Shown here piece by piece: positions 7,473 through 16,659 of a DNA stretch of 64,000 nucleotides. How positions within the stretch are numbered: position 1 is the first letter of the stretch; each line of letters starts with the position of its first letter. The notes below the pieces were generated by a model. The model ran no database searches, had not been told where the DNA came from, and saw only the letters and a list, made by a program, of their open reading frames with translations. Origin of the DNA: Casp-actino8 sp001510335 (GTDB taxonomy: Bacteria > Actinomycetota > Acidimicrobiia > Acidimicrobiales > Ilumatobacteraceae); assembly GCA_027729635.1 (NCBI GenBank), contig JAQCEM010000007.1, forward strand, positions 1 through 64,000, written 5' to 3'. A program made the position numbers and the translations under genes.

Positions 7473-9182
7473 TCAGAGTTTTGGCCCAGCAATACGTACA
7501 TCGCCTCGACGACGAGTCATGGCTCGTGCATCAAGTTCGCCAGCAAGAGGTACGGCATGTTTGCGAGTGACCCCAAGCGCTTCGCGAAATTGCGACATGG
7601 TGAAACCTTCAGGATTGTTGTGCAGAAGCTGAGACGCAATTGTTCGTGCGGTTTCAAGAGCCGATACATGAAACCATTCACCTTCGCGTTCAAATATCAG
7701 CCCGGCCTTGGCGAGGCGCCGTAACTCTGGCGGCGTGATGCCAAATGGTGAGCGAGGAGCGCAACCGTCAGATTTCAATTGCTCAATTATGGGGTGATCA
7801 AGAAGGGGATCATGAACTCCTACCAAGGTGACACGACCATGAACTATTGACACTTGGGGGAGGGTCGCGACAACTAAACGCTCACGTTCGTTGAACTCAA
7901 GAAGATCGATTCCGGAGTCACCTGATTTTGTGATCTGTGACTCAATAGCAGCGATGGTGGTGGCAAGAACATCGGGATCCACAATCCATTCACCCAATTG
8001 TGCTTCTCGTTTTTCTCCAGTGAGAAGTGAGAGTGAACTCGCAGTGATCCAACTGTGTTCGTTTACGACACGATCAACAGAACGCGACGGCCGCGCTCGA
8101 GACGCGGGCAACTTCGGTGCGATATCAAGAATTTCGCCGCCGCCAACAGTTTCTGAACGTCCGCTTTCGCGCAAAACATAACGATCGCCCGGCAGTAATG
8201 GCACTGCTCGTGAAAGGTGCAATCGAACCAGACCTTCGTGACCCGGCGCAATCGATTCAGGTCCAAGCACTCGTACGCGTGTCGGTATTTCGTCCGAACC
8301 AACGTGAACGGTGAAAGCGCCACGGCGTGACACGACGTGTTTTAATGAATCAAGCACTTGGAGCGATGCATCAACGCGGTCGGAAAGATGCCAGTTATTT
8401 TCGTGAATGACCACATTGCCTCGAATGATTTCTGAGTGATCAATTCCCGACAGATTCAGAGCCACGCGATGACCAGGTTCAATCATTTCGACGGCTTGGC
8501 CCAAAGTTTGAATTCCGCGAATCTTGGCCTCGCGACCTGATGGCGTGATGAGCACGTTGTCGCCAATAGCAAATGAACCGTCGGTCAAGGTTCCGGTCAC
8601 AACAGTGCCGCTTCCTTTAGCGGCGAATACTCGGTCAATGAAAAGGCGTGGTCGCTGATGATCAATTGAAGGATTGCTAGTAATCGCGAGTGCATCAAGC
8701 GCAAAGATGAAGTCATCGAGTCCTTCGCCAGTTGTCGCACTCAATTGCAGAATCGGTGCATCCTGGAGAAAAGTCTCGGCAACGTGATCGGCGATATCCA
8801 TCATTGCAAGTTCGCGATCATCAGCATCGCAGAGATCAATTTTTGTGAGGGCAATGATTCCGTGGGTGACCCCAACAAGTTGCATGATTCGCAAATGCTC
8901 TTCGGTCTGTGGCTTCCAACCCTCGTGGCCGTCGACCACCAAGATGCAGGCGTTTATTCCCCCAACACCGGCCAACATATTGCCGATGAATTTGGTGTGA
9001 CCAGGCACGTCAATGAATGCGATGTTTTCGCCGGTTGGTAACTGCATGTGAGCGAAACCAAGATCGATGGTGAGTCCGCGTTCTTGTTCTTCGATCCAGC
9101 GGTCAGGATTAATGCCAGTGAGTCGGCGAATCAATGTTGATTTGCCATGATCGACATGTCCGGCTGTAGCGATGATGCGCAT
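7473..9182 (-). CDS. selB: Selenocysteine-specific elongation factor SelB
   Basis: A 569-residue GTPase that delivers Sec-tRNA to UGA codons marked by a SECIS hairpin. The EF-Tu-like part has G1 GHVDHGKST (residues 8-16), G3 DVPGHTKF and G4 TKID. Beta-barrel domains follow (TVVTGTLTDGSFAIGD). The C-terminal winged helices end in the typical RNA-binding WH4 (FREALGVTRKHAVPLAGELDARAMTRRRGDVR). It is a little shorter than the 614-residue E. coli protein. It starts one base after the selA stop in a selA-selB operon. A probable client gene lies in this window at 37773-38855. No selC or selD is visible here. Confidence 0.97.
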   Translation of the reverse strand: MRIIATAGHVDHGKSTLIRRLTGINPDRWIEEQERGLTIDLGFAHMQLPTGENIAFIDVPGHTKFIGNMLAGVGGINACILVVDGHEGWKPQTEEHLRIMQLVGVTHGIIALTKIDLCDADDRELAMMDIADHVAETFLQDAPILQLSATTGEGLDDFIFALDALAITSNPSIDHQRPRLFIDRVFAAKGSGTVVTGTLTDGSFAIGDNVLITPSGREAKIRGIQTLGQAVEMIEPGHRVALNLSGIDHSEIIRGNVVIHENNWHLSDRVDASLQVLDSLKHVVSRRGAFTVHVGSDEIPTRVRVLGPESIAPGHEGLVRLHLSRAVPLLPGDRYVLRESGRSETVGGGEILDIAPKLPASRARPSRSVDRVVNEHSWITASSLSLLTGEKREAQLGEWIVDPDVLATTIAAIESQITKSGDSGIDLLEFNERERLVVATLPQVSIVHGRVTLVGVHDPLLDHPIIEQLKSDGCAPRSPFGITPPELRRLAKAGLIFEREGEWFHVSALETARTIASQLLHNNPEGFTMSQFREALGVTRKHAVPLAGELDARAMTRRRGDVRIAGPKL

Positions 9183-9183
9183 G

Positions 9184-10452
9184 TCAGGCGATTTTCTGAA
9201 GTGCCTCGATCAACACTGCATCATCGGTTGGGTCAACTGTTCGTAGATCAAGCATGGTCGTGTGATCTTTTACGCGAGCGATGATGGGCGGCTGGAAACG
9301 ACGCAGTGCAACAAGATGATCGCCTTCTATGGACAGACCAACTGATTTGATCGTGACACCTGGAGCGCTGCCTGCCCCAGGGAGCGAATCGCAGTCAATC
9401 ACTTTGCCAACACCAGAGTGTTGAACAATTGCTTGAGCGCGGTTGCGTAGGTCGCCAACACTTGTTGTAGCCATTCGCCAAAAGGGAATGTCCTTTTGAG
9501 CGGTCCGAGCGAGATATGACATCAATGTGTTGTGAAGTGAAGCGAGAACCAAACCACCGGGCCGTAACGCACGAGCAAGAGGGTGTGCGGCGCACGCTTG
9601 TACTAAATCGGCGCGACCAACAATGAAACCCGACTGTGCTCCACCCATCAATTTGTCACCACTGAAGGTGACAAGGTCAGCACCTGCAGCCAAAGTTTGT
9701 TTGACCGCAGGTTCACCGATTAGCCAGTTCGGAGGGCCGTCGCTAAGCCACGGACATGCCGAGTCAAGCAAGCCCGATCCAATGTCTGAAACGACGGTGA
9801 CCCCAAGAGTTGCAAGTTGATCAACCGAAGTTTCTTCAACAAAACCTTCAACACGATAATTCGAAGGATGAACTTTAAGAACGAGTGCGACATCAGTTGT
9901 CTTGCGATCAATTGCCTTGCGGTAGTCGGCGAGGCGCGTGCGATTTGTCGTGCCGACATCGAGCAGGCGAGCGCCCGATTGTTCCATCACTTCGGGAACA
10001 CGAAACCCACCACCAATTTCGACACTCTCGCCACGGCTCACTGCAACATCGCGATCATTAGCAAGAGCAGCCAATACCAACATGACTGCGGCGGCATTGT
10101 TATTGACAACCATCGCCGATTCGGCGCCACAAGCGCGGGCGACTAATTGTCCGATGCCCGCTTGGCGACTGCCGCGTTGGCCAGTAGTGAGATCAAATTC
10201 AAGATTCTGCGCACGAGCCGTTTGAGTATGAGCGACGGGCGAACGACCCAGATTGGTGTGGGCGATAACACCTGTGGCATTAATGACTGGGACAAGCAAA
10301 CACTGCGCAATATCATGGGCTACTTGTTCGGCCAACTGTGGGTCGCCTGCAGCGATTGCTTGTCGAGCAGCATCAACTAGCAACGGATGAGGTAATCCGA
10401 TGTGGGCGAGCGATCGTGCCAAAGAATCAACGCTGGGTGGACGAGAAGTCAT
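9184..10452 (-). CDS. selA: L-seryl-tRNA(Sec) selenium transferase SelA
   Basis: A 422-residue PLP enzyme that converts Ser-tRNA(Sec) to Sec-tRNA(Sec) using selenophosphate. It has an N-terminal tRNA-binding helical domain (about 1-65), the entry INATGVIAHTNLGRSP, the glycine-rich QRGSRQAGIGQLV turn, and the PLP lysine K267 in FSGDKLMGGAQSG. Length and motifs are normal for bacterial SelA. It is first in the selA-selB operon and divergent from fxsA. The 48-base divergent spacer is too short to hold a tRNA-Sec. Confidence 0.97.
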   Translation of the reverse strand: MTSRPPSVDSLARSLAHIGLPHPLLVDAARQAIAAGDPQLAEQVAHDIAQCLLVPVINATGVIAHTNLGRSPVAHTQTARAQNLEFDLTTGQRGSRQAGIGQLVARACGAESAMVVNNNAAAVMLVLAALANDRDVAVSRGESVEIGGGFRVPEVMEQSGARLLDVGTTNRTRLADYRKAIDRKTTDVALVLKVHPSNYRVEGFVEETSVDQLATLGVTVVSDIGSGLLDSACPWLSDGPPNWLIGEPAVKQTLAAGADLVTFSGDKLMGGAQSGFIVGRADLVQACAAHPLARALRPGGLVLASLHNTLMSYLARTAQKDIPFWRMATTSVGDLRNRAQAIVQHSGVGKVIDCDSLPGAGSAPGVTIKSVGLSIEGDHLVALRRFQPPIIARVKDHTTMLDLRTVDPTDDAVLIEALQKIA

Positions 10453-10488
10453 TAAGAGCGACGCTATCTCTTGTCGTCACTCGCTGAC

Positions 10489-10500
10489 TAGGGTGAGTGG
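10489..10500 (+). promoter_or_regulatory. Leaderless promoter of fxsA
   Basis: TAGGGT (10489-10494) ends exactly seven bases before the GTG start at 10501. That is the TANNNT-N6-start geometry of actinobacterial leaderless mRNAs. The same bases could also act as a GGTGAG ribosome site, so the assignment is not exclusive. Confidence 0.5.
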
Positions 10501-10971
10501 GTGATCTTGTTCTTGCTGTTCATCGTGGCCCCAATAGCCGAGCTCTACACCATCATCCAGATGAGTGGGGCTATCGGCTTTTTCAACACTTTGGGCCTCA
10601 TGATCGCCGTTGGTTTCATCGGCAGTTGGCTAGTGAAGCGCGAAGGCCTTCGCGTGTGGCGCCGTTTTAACGAAGCAGTGGCTCAGGGAAAAATTCCGAC
10701 CAAAGAAATGATCGACGGCGTCCTCATTTTGGGAGCGGGCGCCTTGTTACTAACACCCGGTTTCTTGTCAGATGTTTTCGGTCTCCTGATGTTGTTCCCA
10801 GTAACCCGCGCCTTCTTCCGTACGTACCTCATGCGTCGGGCCAAGAAGGGCGGCATGTTCTTCTCGACTGGTTTTGGCAGCAGTTCTTCGCAAGGGCGGC
10901 AGCGAGGTGGTTTTACATCTGGAGATTTCATTGACACCGATGCCGAAGAACCTCGTGGCGAATTGGAGTGA
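10501..10971 (+). CDS. FxsA-family membrane protein
   Basis: 156 residues with the FxsA hallmarks: N-terminal helix with the E-L-Y-T/W pattern (FIVAPIAELYTIIQMS), the VGFIGSWLVKREGLRVWRRF segment, and the long hydrophobic LILGAGALLLTPGFLSDVFGLLMLFP hairpin. The tail is Gly/Ser/Arg-rich and cytosolic. FxsA in E. coli relieves F exclusion of phage T7; its normal cellular role is unclear. The GTG start at 10501 overlaps nothing. The stop overlaps the next GTG (GTGA at 10968-10971), so the Nudix gene is probably coupled. Confidence 0.9.
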   Translation: MILFLLFIVAPIAELYTIIQMSGAIGFFNTLGLMIAVGFIGSWLVKREGLRVWRRFNEAVAQGKIPTKEMIDGVLILGAGALLLTPGFLSDVFGLLMLFPVTRAFFRTYLMRRAKKGGMFFSTGFGSSSSQGRQRGGFTSGDFIDTDAEEPRGELE

Positions 10972-11729
10972 CCTTGTCACAGAATTCTGATTTTGATCCT
11001 GCAAGTGTTGTAATAAGGCCGGCTGCAACAGTGATGTTGTTGCGTGAGTCCGATGTAACAGGTGTTGAAGTGTTCATGATGCGTCGCACAACCAAGGCCG
11101 CTTTCGCCGGAGGAATGTATGTCTTTCCTGGTGGCGCAGTTGATGCTGAAGATTCGTCGTACGAAATCGCGGCAATCCGCGAATGCTTCGAAGAAGCCGG
11201 CGTGTTGTTAGCCCGAACTTCAGCGGGCGTGACGGTACGTTTTGATGATGCGTTATCGCACGAGCGTTTTACGACCTACCGCCACACCGTTCATGCTGGC
11301 GAACGCAGTATGACCAGTGTGTTGACCACCGAGAATCTTTTTGCCCAAACCGAAGAATTGTTGTGGGTCGCTCATTGGGTGACGCCTTATGGCGAAGTTC
11401 GTCGATTTGATACTCGTTTTTTCGTCGTGGCAATGCCTGATGATCAAACACCTCTGCATGACGACAAGGAAACCGTTGACAGCTTGTGGGTCACACCAAG
11501 TGAAGCTCTGAATCGTGCGCATGACGGTGAGCTACTGATGTTGCCACCAACGACCGCCAATCTTGAGTTTCTGGCCGCACACTCGTCGGTTGATGCAATC
11601 ATGGATGCCGCTGGCAAGATCGGAACTCCGCCCAAACTTTTACCCAAAGTGAAATGGCGTGATGACGGACGTATTGATGCGCTGCTTATGCCAGGAGACG
11701 CCGGATACGACGACCTGCCCGATCGTTGA
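10968..11729 (+). CDS. Nudix hydrolase, NUDT19-like
   Basis: 253 residues. The N-terminal strand VVIRPAATVMLLRESD, the MRRTTKAAFAGGMYVFPGGAVD entry and the Nudix box ending IRECFEEAGVLL place it in the long Nudix subgroup near NUDT19, which often has an insertion between the G and the RExxEE part. Substrates in this subgroup include CoA derivatives; the actual substrate here is unknown. The GTG start overlaps the fxsA stop. It converges with the sigma-like gene that ends at 11738. Confidence 0.88.
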   Translation: MTLSQNSDFDPASVVIRPAATVMLLRESDVTGVEVFMMRRTTKAAFAGGMYVFPGGAVDAEDSSYEIAAIRECFEEAGVLLARTSAGVTVRFDDALSHERFTTYRHTVHAGERSMTSVLTTENLFAQTEELLWVAHWVTPYGEVRRFDTRFFVVAMPDDQTPLHDDKETVDSLWVTPSEALNRAHDGELLMLPPTTANLEFLAAHSSVDAIMDAAGKIGTPPKLLPKVKWRDDGRIDALLMPGDAGYDDLPDR

Positions 11730-11737
11730 ATATATGT

Positions 11738-12520
11738 TCACGGTTGTAGATCGTCTCGCTCGGTAAGTACCTCGCGCGCCTTATTAATTGCTCGTTCGCG
11801 ACGGTTGCGAACGCTGCGCGGTTTGATATTGAGATGTGGGGCGATCTCAACGGAATTGATGTCATGGCAGATGGCGCGCAATATCTGAAGATCGTTCTCG
11901 GTGAGTCCATGTTTTTCAAATTCATAAAACAACAGGTCAAGGTAGGCGCCGTTACCCACCGGATCATCATCAAATTGGCCACGACGAAAACGTTCAAACT
12001 CAATTCCCAGTAATCCGCCCGGTGCAAAGTTGAATTCGGTGCGATTTCGCTTGAGGCGGGGTTCGCGAACAAATGCTTGATATTCAATATCCATGAGCAG
12101 GTTTGCTGCGACACGGCGGGAACGACGGTCAATGGGGAATCTGCGGATAACGATCCAAGCCGCCGATGCAATGAGATCAAATGCGCTTGACAAACCCCCG
12201 ACAGTCAGAGGAGCGCGGCGCATGGCCATAGAAATAAGGCCGGGCATGATGCGTTGAAAAACCATCCGACTCGCTAAGTCGTCAGCCTTGGCACACTCAA
12301 CAAGTCGGGCCAAGTATTCATCGAAGTGGTTGGCATTTGTGGTGTCATCAAGTCCGCTTCGTAACAGCATCTCTTGAAGGTGAGTAACGGGTTCTCCAGG
12401 TAAGCCCAAAGAGTTTGCTCGGCGAATGTTGTGAGGTTGACGAGCCATTCGTTGCCATTCGGCCACGAGATTGGTTGCCAAACTGATACGGCCGGTTCGA
12501 GTTATATGTGTTGGTGTCAT
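11738..12520 (-). CDS. Sigma-factor-like HTH protein
   Basis: About 260 residues from ATG 12520; reading further back in frame reaches 12604 without another convincing start. The central part (about 80-165) resembles a degenerate sigma region 2 (DLASRMVFQRIMPGLISMA ... FDLIASAAWIVIRRFP ... RRVAANLLMDIEYQAF). The C-terminal 55 residues form a sigma-4/LuxR-like helix-turn-helix (LTENDLQILRAICHDINSVEIAPHLNIKPRSVRNRRERAINKARE). It is divergent from the FHA/FtsK gene, with about 100 bases between starts. It is therefore a candidate regulator of that gene. Function is inferred only. Confidence 0.7.
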   Translation of the reverse strand: MTPTHITRTGRISLATNLVAEWQRMARQPHNIRRANSLGLPGEPVTHLQEMLLRSGLDDTTNANHFDEYLARLVECAKADDLASRMVFQRIMPGLISMAMRRAPLTVGGLSSAFDLIASAAWIVIRRFPIDRRSRRVAANLLMDIEYQAFVREPRLKRNRTEFNFAPGGLLGIEFERFRRGQFDDDPVGNGAYLDLLFYEFEKHGLTENDLQILRAICHDINSVEIAPHLNIKPRSVRNRRERAINKAREVLTERDDLQP

Positions 12521-12621
12521 GGCGCCACTAGGCACCAGGACCTTCACCGCCCGTCGCACTACAACCCCGATCAACACCGGTGGTGAGACCGTGGGTGAGA
12601 GCAAGGAGGCATCACTGCGCC

Positions 12622-15600
12622 ATGAATTCGTACGAACTTGTCGTGATGAGTGGACCCGACAGTGGGGCAGTTTTGCCTATGCAACCTGGTCGTCAGACCG
12701 TTGGCCGTTCAAACGTGGCGGGACTCACGATTGAAGATCCCTCGGTTGAACCACATCATGGGATTCTTAACTGGAACCCACCGCATCTTGACGGTCAGGC
12801 ACTTGGTGGCGTGTTACAGGTTGACAACGGTGGTCATGTGCCGACTGTTGCCATTGGCGAATCTTGGTGCGAGGTTCGCGAGGCTCGACAATCTGATGAG
12901 CGACCTCCGGCGATTTTTCATCGGGTGCTGCCCGAGAATCGAGAAAGTCTCAAGGCTCCAGAGCGACTAGAGCTCGAGTCCGAACCACCGACCCCGATGT
13001 CACCGCCGATGGTCCCTATCGTGAGTGGAGCGATGCTAGGTGTGGTGATGGCAGTCGTGACCAAACAAATGCTTTTTGGTCTTTTCGCGATGACGACTGG
13101 ACTCATCGCGTTGTTGACCTGGGTGGTCAGTCGCGTCTCCTATCGGAGGTCAATGATTCGTTGGCGCCGCAAGGTGTTGTGTACCACCGAGCAGTTTCAT
13201 CAGCAAAACATTGAATTTACGCAAGCGTTAGTCGAACGGCGTCGCGACCGCCACACATCGATTGGTCGGTTGCGGATCAGCGTTGAAAATGGTGATGCCC
13301 AATTATGGGCGTATCGGAAACTTGATGAGGTGTGCGTTGGCGTAGAAGCGCGAGAAGTGATGCTCAAGGACGATGAGCAACCAATTGTCATCGCGCACTA
13401 TCCGCGTAGTGTCGATATCGCTGCCGGCCAAATTCTTGGGGTCTACGGAATGCGGGCTCGCCAGTGCGTGACTGCACTGATCGCGCGACTTGCTGTTGAA
13501 GTTGGACCAGCCGACTGGCAGTTGATCTTTGCGAGTGATGTGGATGACGAGTGGAAGTTCTTGGAAGAATTCGTTCAGGTGCGGAGCACACCCTTAGACC
13601 GGTTTGATCTTGAAAGTGTCAGCGATGAAAACAAGCATCGTTTGATTTTTGTACACGAGAAAGAAACAATCGCCAACCGAACTTCAATCGCTCGTCGGAT
13701 TCTTCACAACCAAAATGTCTCCATGATCGTTGTGGCTCCAAGTCGTCTTGATCTTTCGGCTCTGTGTAGCGACACACTCAATGCTGATGAATCTGGAATT
13801 GATGGGATGTCTGAAACAACCGCCCGACATTTTGCGCAGGCTCTCAAGCGGTGGATTGATCCCGACAACGATGGAAGTTTTGTGCCGAAAGAAGTTCCGT
13901 TTTCGACATCTGTGATGAACTCCCAACTTTCATCTCAATCAATCGCAACGTATTGGCAACAACAAGACCGTGATTGTTTGAGCGTGATCCTCGGAGAGTC
14001 GGCCGATGGTCCAATCGCGATTGATCTGGTCAATGATGGTCCACATGCCGTTGTGGTGGGCACTACTGGTTCAGGTAAAAGTGACTTCCTCAGAACATGG
14101 GTGATCGGGCTCGCTCTGCAATATTCACCAAACGACGTGACTTTTATCTTGATTGATTACAAGGGCGGTGCAGCGTTCGATTCATGTGTGAATCTTCCAC
14201 ACGTAGTTGGCGTGATTACCGATCTTGACGTGGGTTTAGCCGAGAGAGTGTTAGTGAGTCTTGAGGCAGAATTGCGCTATCGCGAGCAACTACTTCGAAA
14301 TGACCCAAAATTGCGCTTATCGCGCTTAGTTGTTGTCGTTGATGAATTGGCAGCATTGAAAGAGGATGTCCCTAACTTCATCGGATCCCTCGTTGGAATT
14401 GCTCAGCGCGGCCGCAGTTTAGGAATTCATCTCATTGTTGCCACGCAACGTCCCGGATCGGCGTTGTCGGCTGATGTGTTGGCAAATGCCAATATCCGAC
14501 TTGCTCTACGAGTTCAATCCAGCCACGATTCGTCTGAGATTGTTGGCTCGAACGTGGCGGCGAGCTTTTCACGAGATACTCCTGGTCGAGCAGTCTTGCG
14601 TCTTGGTTCGGATGAACTGTATGTTTTTCAGGCCACACACCTAGATATTGATATTGAGTCACTGGTCATCATGGTCAATGAATCACGGGCACTCGTAGAA
14701 ATCCCCGATCCACGACGTCCGTGGCTTGATGCGTTGCCCAATCAACTCGTGGCTAAAGAGATTGAATCCGCGAGGCTCATGCATAATTTTGAAGTTGTGA
14801 TTGGTCTTGTTGATGACCCGATGTATCAACAACAAGTTCCACTTCTATGGGAATTATCAGAACACGTTTTCATTTTTGGGTCGGCAAAGACAGGTAAAAC
14901 CAGTGCGTTAACGATGATGCGCCAGCAATCGGCAGCACGTGAAGCGCAAGTTTTCTCAATCAGTTGTTCTGGCCTACGATCGTCAATGGCACAACATATT
15001 GATGTCAGTGATCGTGAATTGTTGCGGCGACTATTGCTGATGATGATCAAAAGAATTGACGGACCACCAGTTTTGGATGAAGAGGAGCAGTGGGTTTTGT
15101 TCATTGATGACATTGATATTTGGCGTGATCATTTCATTGACGATCGCATCGGTCTTGAAATCTGGACGATGTTTGAAAGAATTTTCTTAGAGGGACCGAG
15201 CCACCGGATTGCATGCGTGATTTCTGGAATTCAGGCAACGGCGATCCCGGCGATGTTGAGTAGCCGTGTGACGCAGAAGTGGGCATTGACATCACCTCCC
15301 GGCCGTTGCGTGGTCAATTGCAATGGCCGAGAATTATATGCACAATTGTTGGCACCAGAAAGTGGCGTTAGTGCATCTGAATCTGTACTTGCATCGCAAC
15401 TAAAGTTGCGTCATCTGCCACGGGTGATTACGAGTGATTCATTGCAACAGGCCGAATCATGGGCAGTGCTGGCCGATGATCTCACTGAGGTGTGTCTGCC
15501 ATTCGGAAGAGGGATTGCAATCTTGGGCGCGCGCCATTCGGGTCGAACGACGGTGATGGGAGCAATGCATCATGCTTGGGAGCAGGTTCATCCACGAGGT

Positions 15601-15999
15601 CGGGTCATTGACCTGCGCCAGCACCAAGAAATCGTTGATGTGAACGGTCATTTTGAAAAAGAGCCGACACTGATACTCGCTGATGAATCAACGGTGTATT
15701 CATACATTGCTGATTATCTGAATCAGACCGCAATAAGTTCGGGCAACGTCACGCTGATAGCAAGTGCATCACCAAACTTTGTGCGTGCCCACCCTGAACA
15801 TTGGTTCAATACTTTGCGACGATCACGTACTGGAATGTTACTCGGACGTGCGGCTGTTGATGAAGCGGATCTACTTGGCCTGTACACATCGCAACCACAT
15901 GTTTACGGAGAAGCAAAAGGTCGTGGATTGTGGGTTGAGGACGGATGCCCCATCGGCATCGCTCAATCAGCGAGCGCGAAGTTCGAGGCGGTCGCGTAA
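12622..15999 (+). CDS. FHA-FtsK/SpoIIIE triple ATPase, EssC/EccC-like
   Basis: A 1,125-residue protein started at ATG 12622, behind an AAGGAGG at 12603-12609 (rather long spacing). Order: FHA-like beta domain (1-90), two membrane helices (about 130-175), linker, then three RecA-like ATPase modules. Walker A sites are GTTGSGKS (about 480), GSAKTGKT (about 753) and a degenerate GARHSGRT (about 969). Module 1 has a clear FtsK Walker B (VVVVDELAAL) and the IAQRGRSLGIHLIVATQRP segment. Module 2 has LFIDDIDIW. This layout matches type VII secretion motors. No WXG100, EccB, EccD or mycosin gene is nearby. It converges with crp, overlapping by 33 bases. Confidence 0.85.
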   Translation: MNSYELVVMSGPDSGAVLPMQPGRQTVGRSNVAGLTIEDPSVEPHHGILNWNPPHLDGQALGGVLQVDNGGHVPTVAIGESWCEVREARQSDERPPAIFHRVLPENRESLKAPERLELESEPPTPMSPPMVPIVSGAMLGVVMAVVTKQMLFGLFAMTTGLIALLTWVVSRVSYRRSMIRWRRKVLCTTEQFHQQNIEFTQALVERRRDRHTSIGRLRISVENGDAQLWAYRKLDEVCVGVEAREVMLKDDEQPIVIAHYPRSVDIAAGQILGVYGMRARQCVTALIARLAVEVGPADWQLIFASDVDDEWKFLEEFVQVRSTPLDRFDLESVSDENKHRLIFVHEKETIANRTSIARRILHNQNVSMIVVAPSRLDLSALCSDTLNADESGIDGMSETTARHFAQALKRWIDPDNDGSFVPKEVPFSTSVMNSQLSSQSIATYWQQQDRDCLSVILGESADGPIAIDLVNDGPHAVVVGTTGSGKSDFLRTWVIGLALQYSPNDVTFILIDYKGGAAFDSCVNLPHVVGVITDLDVGLAERVLVSLEAELRYREQLLRNDPKLRLSRLVVVVDELAALKEDVPNFIGSLVGIAQRGRSLGIHLIVATQRPGSALSADVLANANIRLALRVQSSHDSSEIVGSNVAASFSRDTPGRAVLRLGSDELYVFQATHLDIDIESLVIMVNESRALVEIPDPRRPWLDALPNQLVAKEIESARLMHNFEVVIGLVDDPMYQQQVPLLWELSEHVFIFGSAKTGKTSALTMMRQQSAAREAQVFSISCSGLRSSMAQHIDVSDRELLRRLLLMMIKRIDGPPVLDEEEQWVLFIDDIDIWRDHFIDDRIGLEIWTMFERIFLEGPSHRIACVISGIQATAIPAMLSSRVTQKWALTSPPGRCVVNCNGRELYAQLLAPESGVSASESVLASQLKLRHLPRVITSDSLQQAESWAVLADDLTEVCLPFGRGIAILGARHSGRTTVMGAMHHAWEQVHPRGRVIDLRQHQEIVDVNGHFEKEPTLILADESTVYSYIADYLNQTAISSGNVTLIASASPNFVRAHPEHWFNTLRRSRTGMLLGRAAVDEADLLGLYTSQPHVYGEAKGRGLWVEDGCPIGIAQSASAKFEAVA

Positions 16000-16629
16000 C
16001 AAGATCTTGTAGCGGCGCTCGTGTTGCTCAATCCAGCCCAAGCGGATGAAGCTACTGATTGCTTTGTTGACACGTTCACGTGAAGCACCAACCATGCCAG
16101 CAAGTTCTTCTTGAGTGACGGGCAGAACAAATTCGTCGGCTCCAGCAGCAAGTTCAAGAAGACGCTTGGCGGTACGACCAGTGACGTCGAGGAAAACGGA
16201 GTCGGCGAGAGCACCGTCCATGACACGAAGACGCTCGGCCAACATGCGTACAACGCCGCGAAGAACCTTCGGGTTGTTGTCAAGCAAATCGCCGACGGGA
16301 TCGTAGGGAATTTCAAGAACTTCGCTCGGTTCAATGGCGCGAGCCATGGCCGAACGTGGACCACCATCAAGTAATCCCATTTCGCCGAAGAGATCTCCGG
16401 CCTCCATGAGAGCCACCATGCTCTCGCGCTTGTCGAGTTCGCTGGCAATCGCAATTGCGACGCGACCGCTGATGATGATGTACATCGACTCGGCTTCTTC
16501 ACCTGCCTCAAACAAGTGATCGCCACGTGAAAGTATGCGCTTTCGGCCAACGGCGGCGATCGCGGAGACCTGTTCGGTCGGAGCATCGCCAAAAAAATCG
16601 GTGCGGAGGAGGACGTCTTCGTAAGCCAT
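15967..16629 (-). CDS. Crp/Fnr-family transcription regulator
   Basis: 220 residues from ATG 16629 (an ATG three codons earlier at 16638 is also possible). The cyclic-nucleotide-binding beta-roll spans about 10-125 (RKRILSRGDHLFEAGEEAESMYIIISGRVAI ... GDLFGEMGLLDGGPRSAMARAIEPSEVLEI), with the GEMGLLDGGPRSA phosphate-binding cassette intact, so cAMP or a related ligand is plausible. The Crp-type HTH is near 165-200 (VTQEELAGMVGASRERVNKAISSFIRLGWIE). There are no Fnr-type cysteines. It is divergent from ispD with about 30 bases between starts. Actinobacterial homologues such as GlxR/Crp are global regulators. Confidence 0.92.
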   Translation of the reverse strand: MAYEDVLLRTDFFGDAPTEQVSAIAAVGRKRILSRGDHLFEAGEEAESMYIIISGRVAIAIASELDKRESMVALMEAGDLFGEMGLLDGGPRSAMARAIEPSEVLEIPYDPVGDLLDNNPKVLRGVVRMLAERLRVMDGALADSVFLDVTGRTAKRLLELAAGADEFVLPVTQEELAGMVGASRERVNKAISSFIRLGWIEQHERRYKILLRDRLELRAR

Positions 16630-16659
16630 CAGAAACATATGGTACTACCCTCAACCCGT

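Noticed and set aside
10453..10500. selC (tRNA-Sec) next to selA
   Set aside because: The gap is 48 bases and holds no long-variable-arm tRNA. None was seen around selB either.
12622..15999. Plain chromosomal FtsK DNA translocase
   Set aside because: It has an N-terminal FHA-like domain, only two membrane helices, three ATPase modules and no gamma winged helix.
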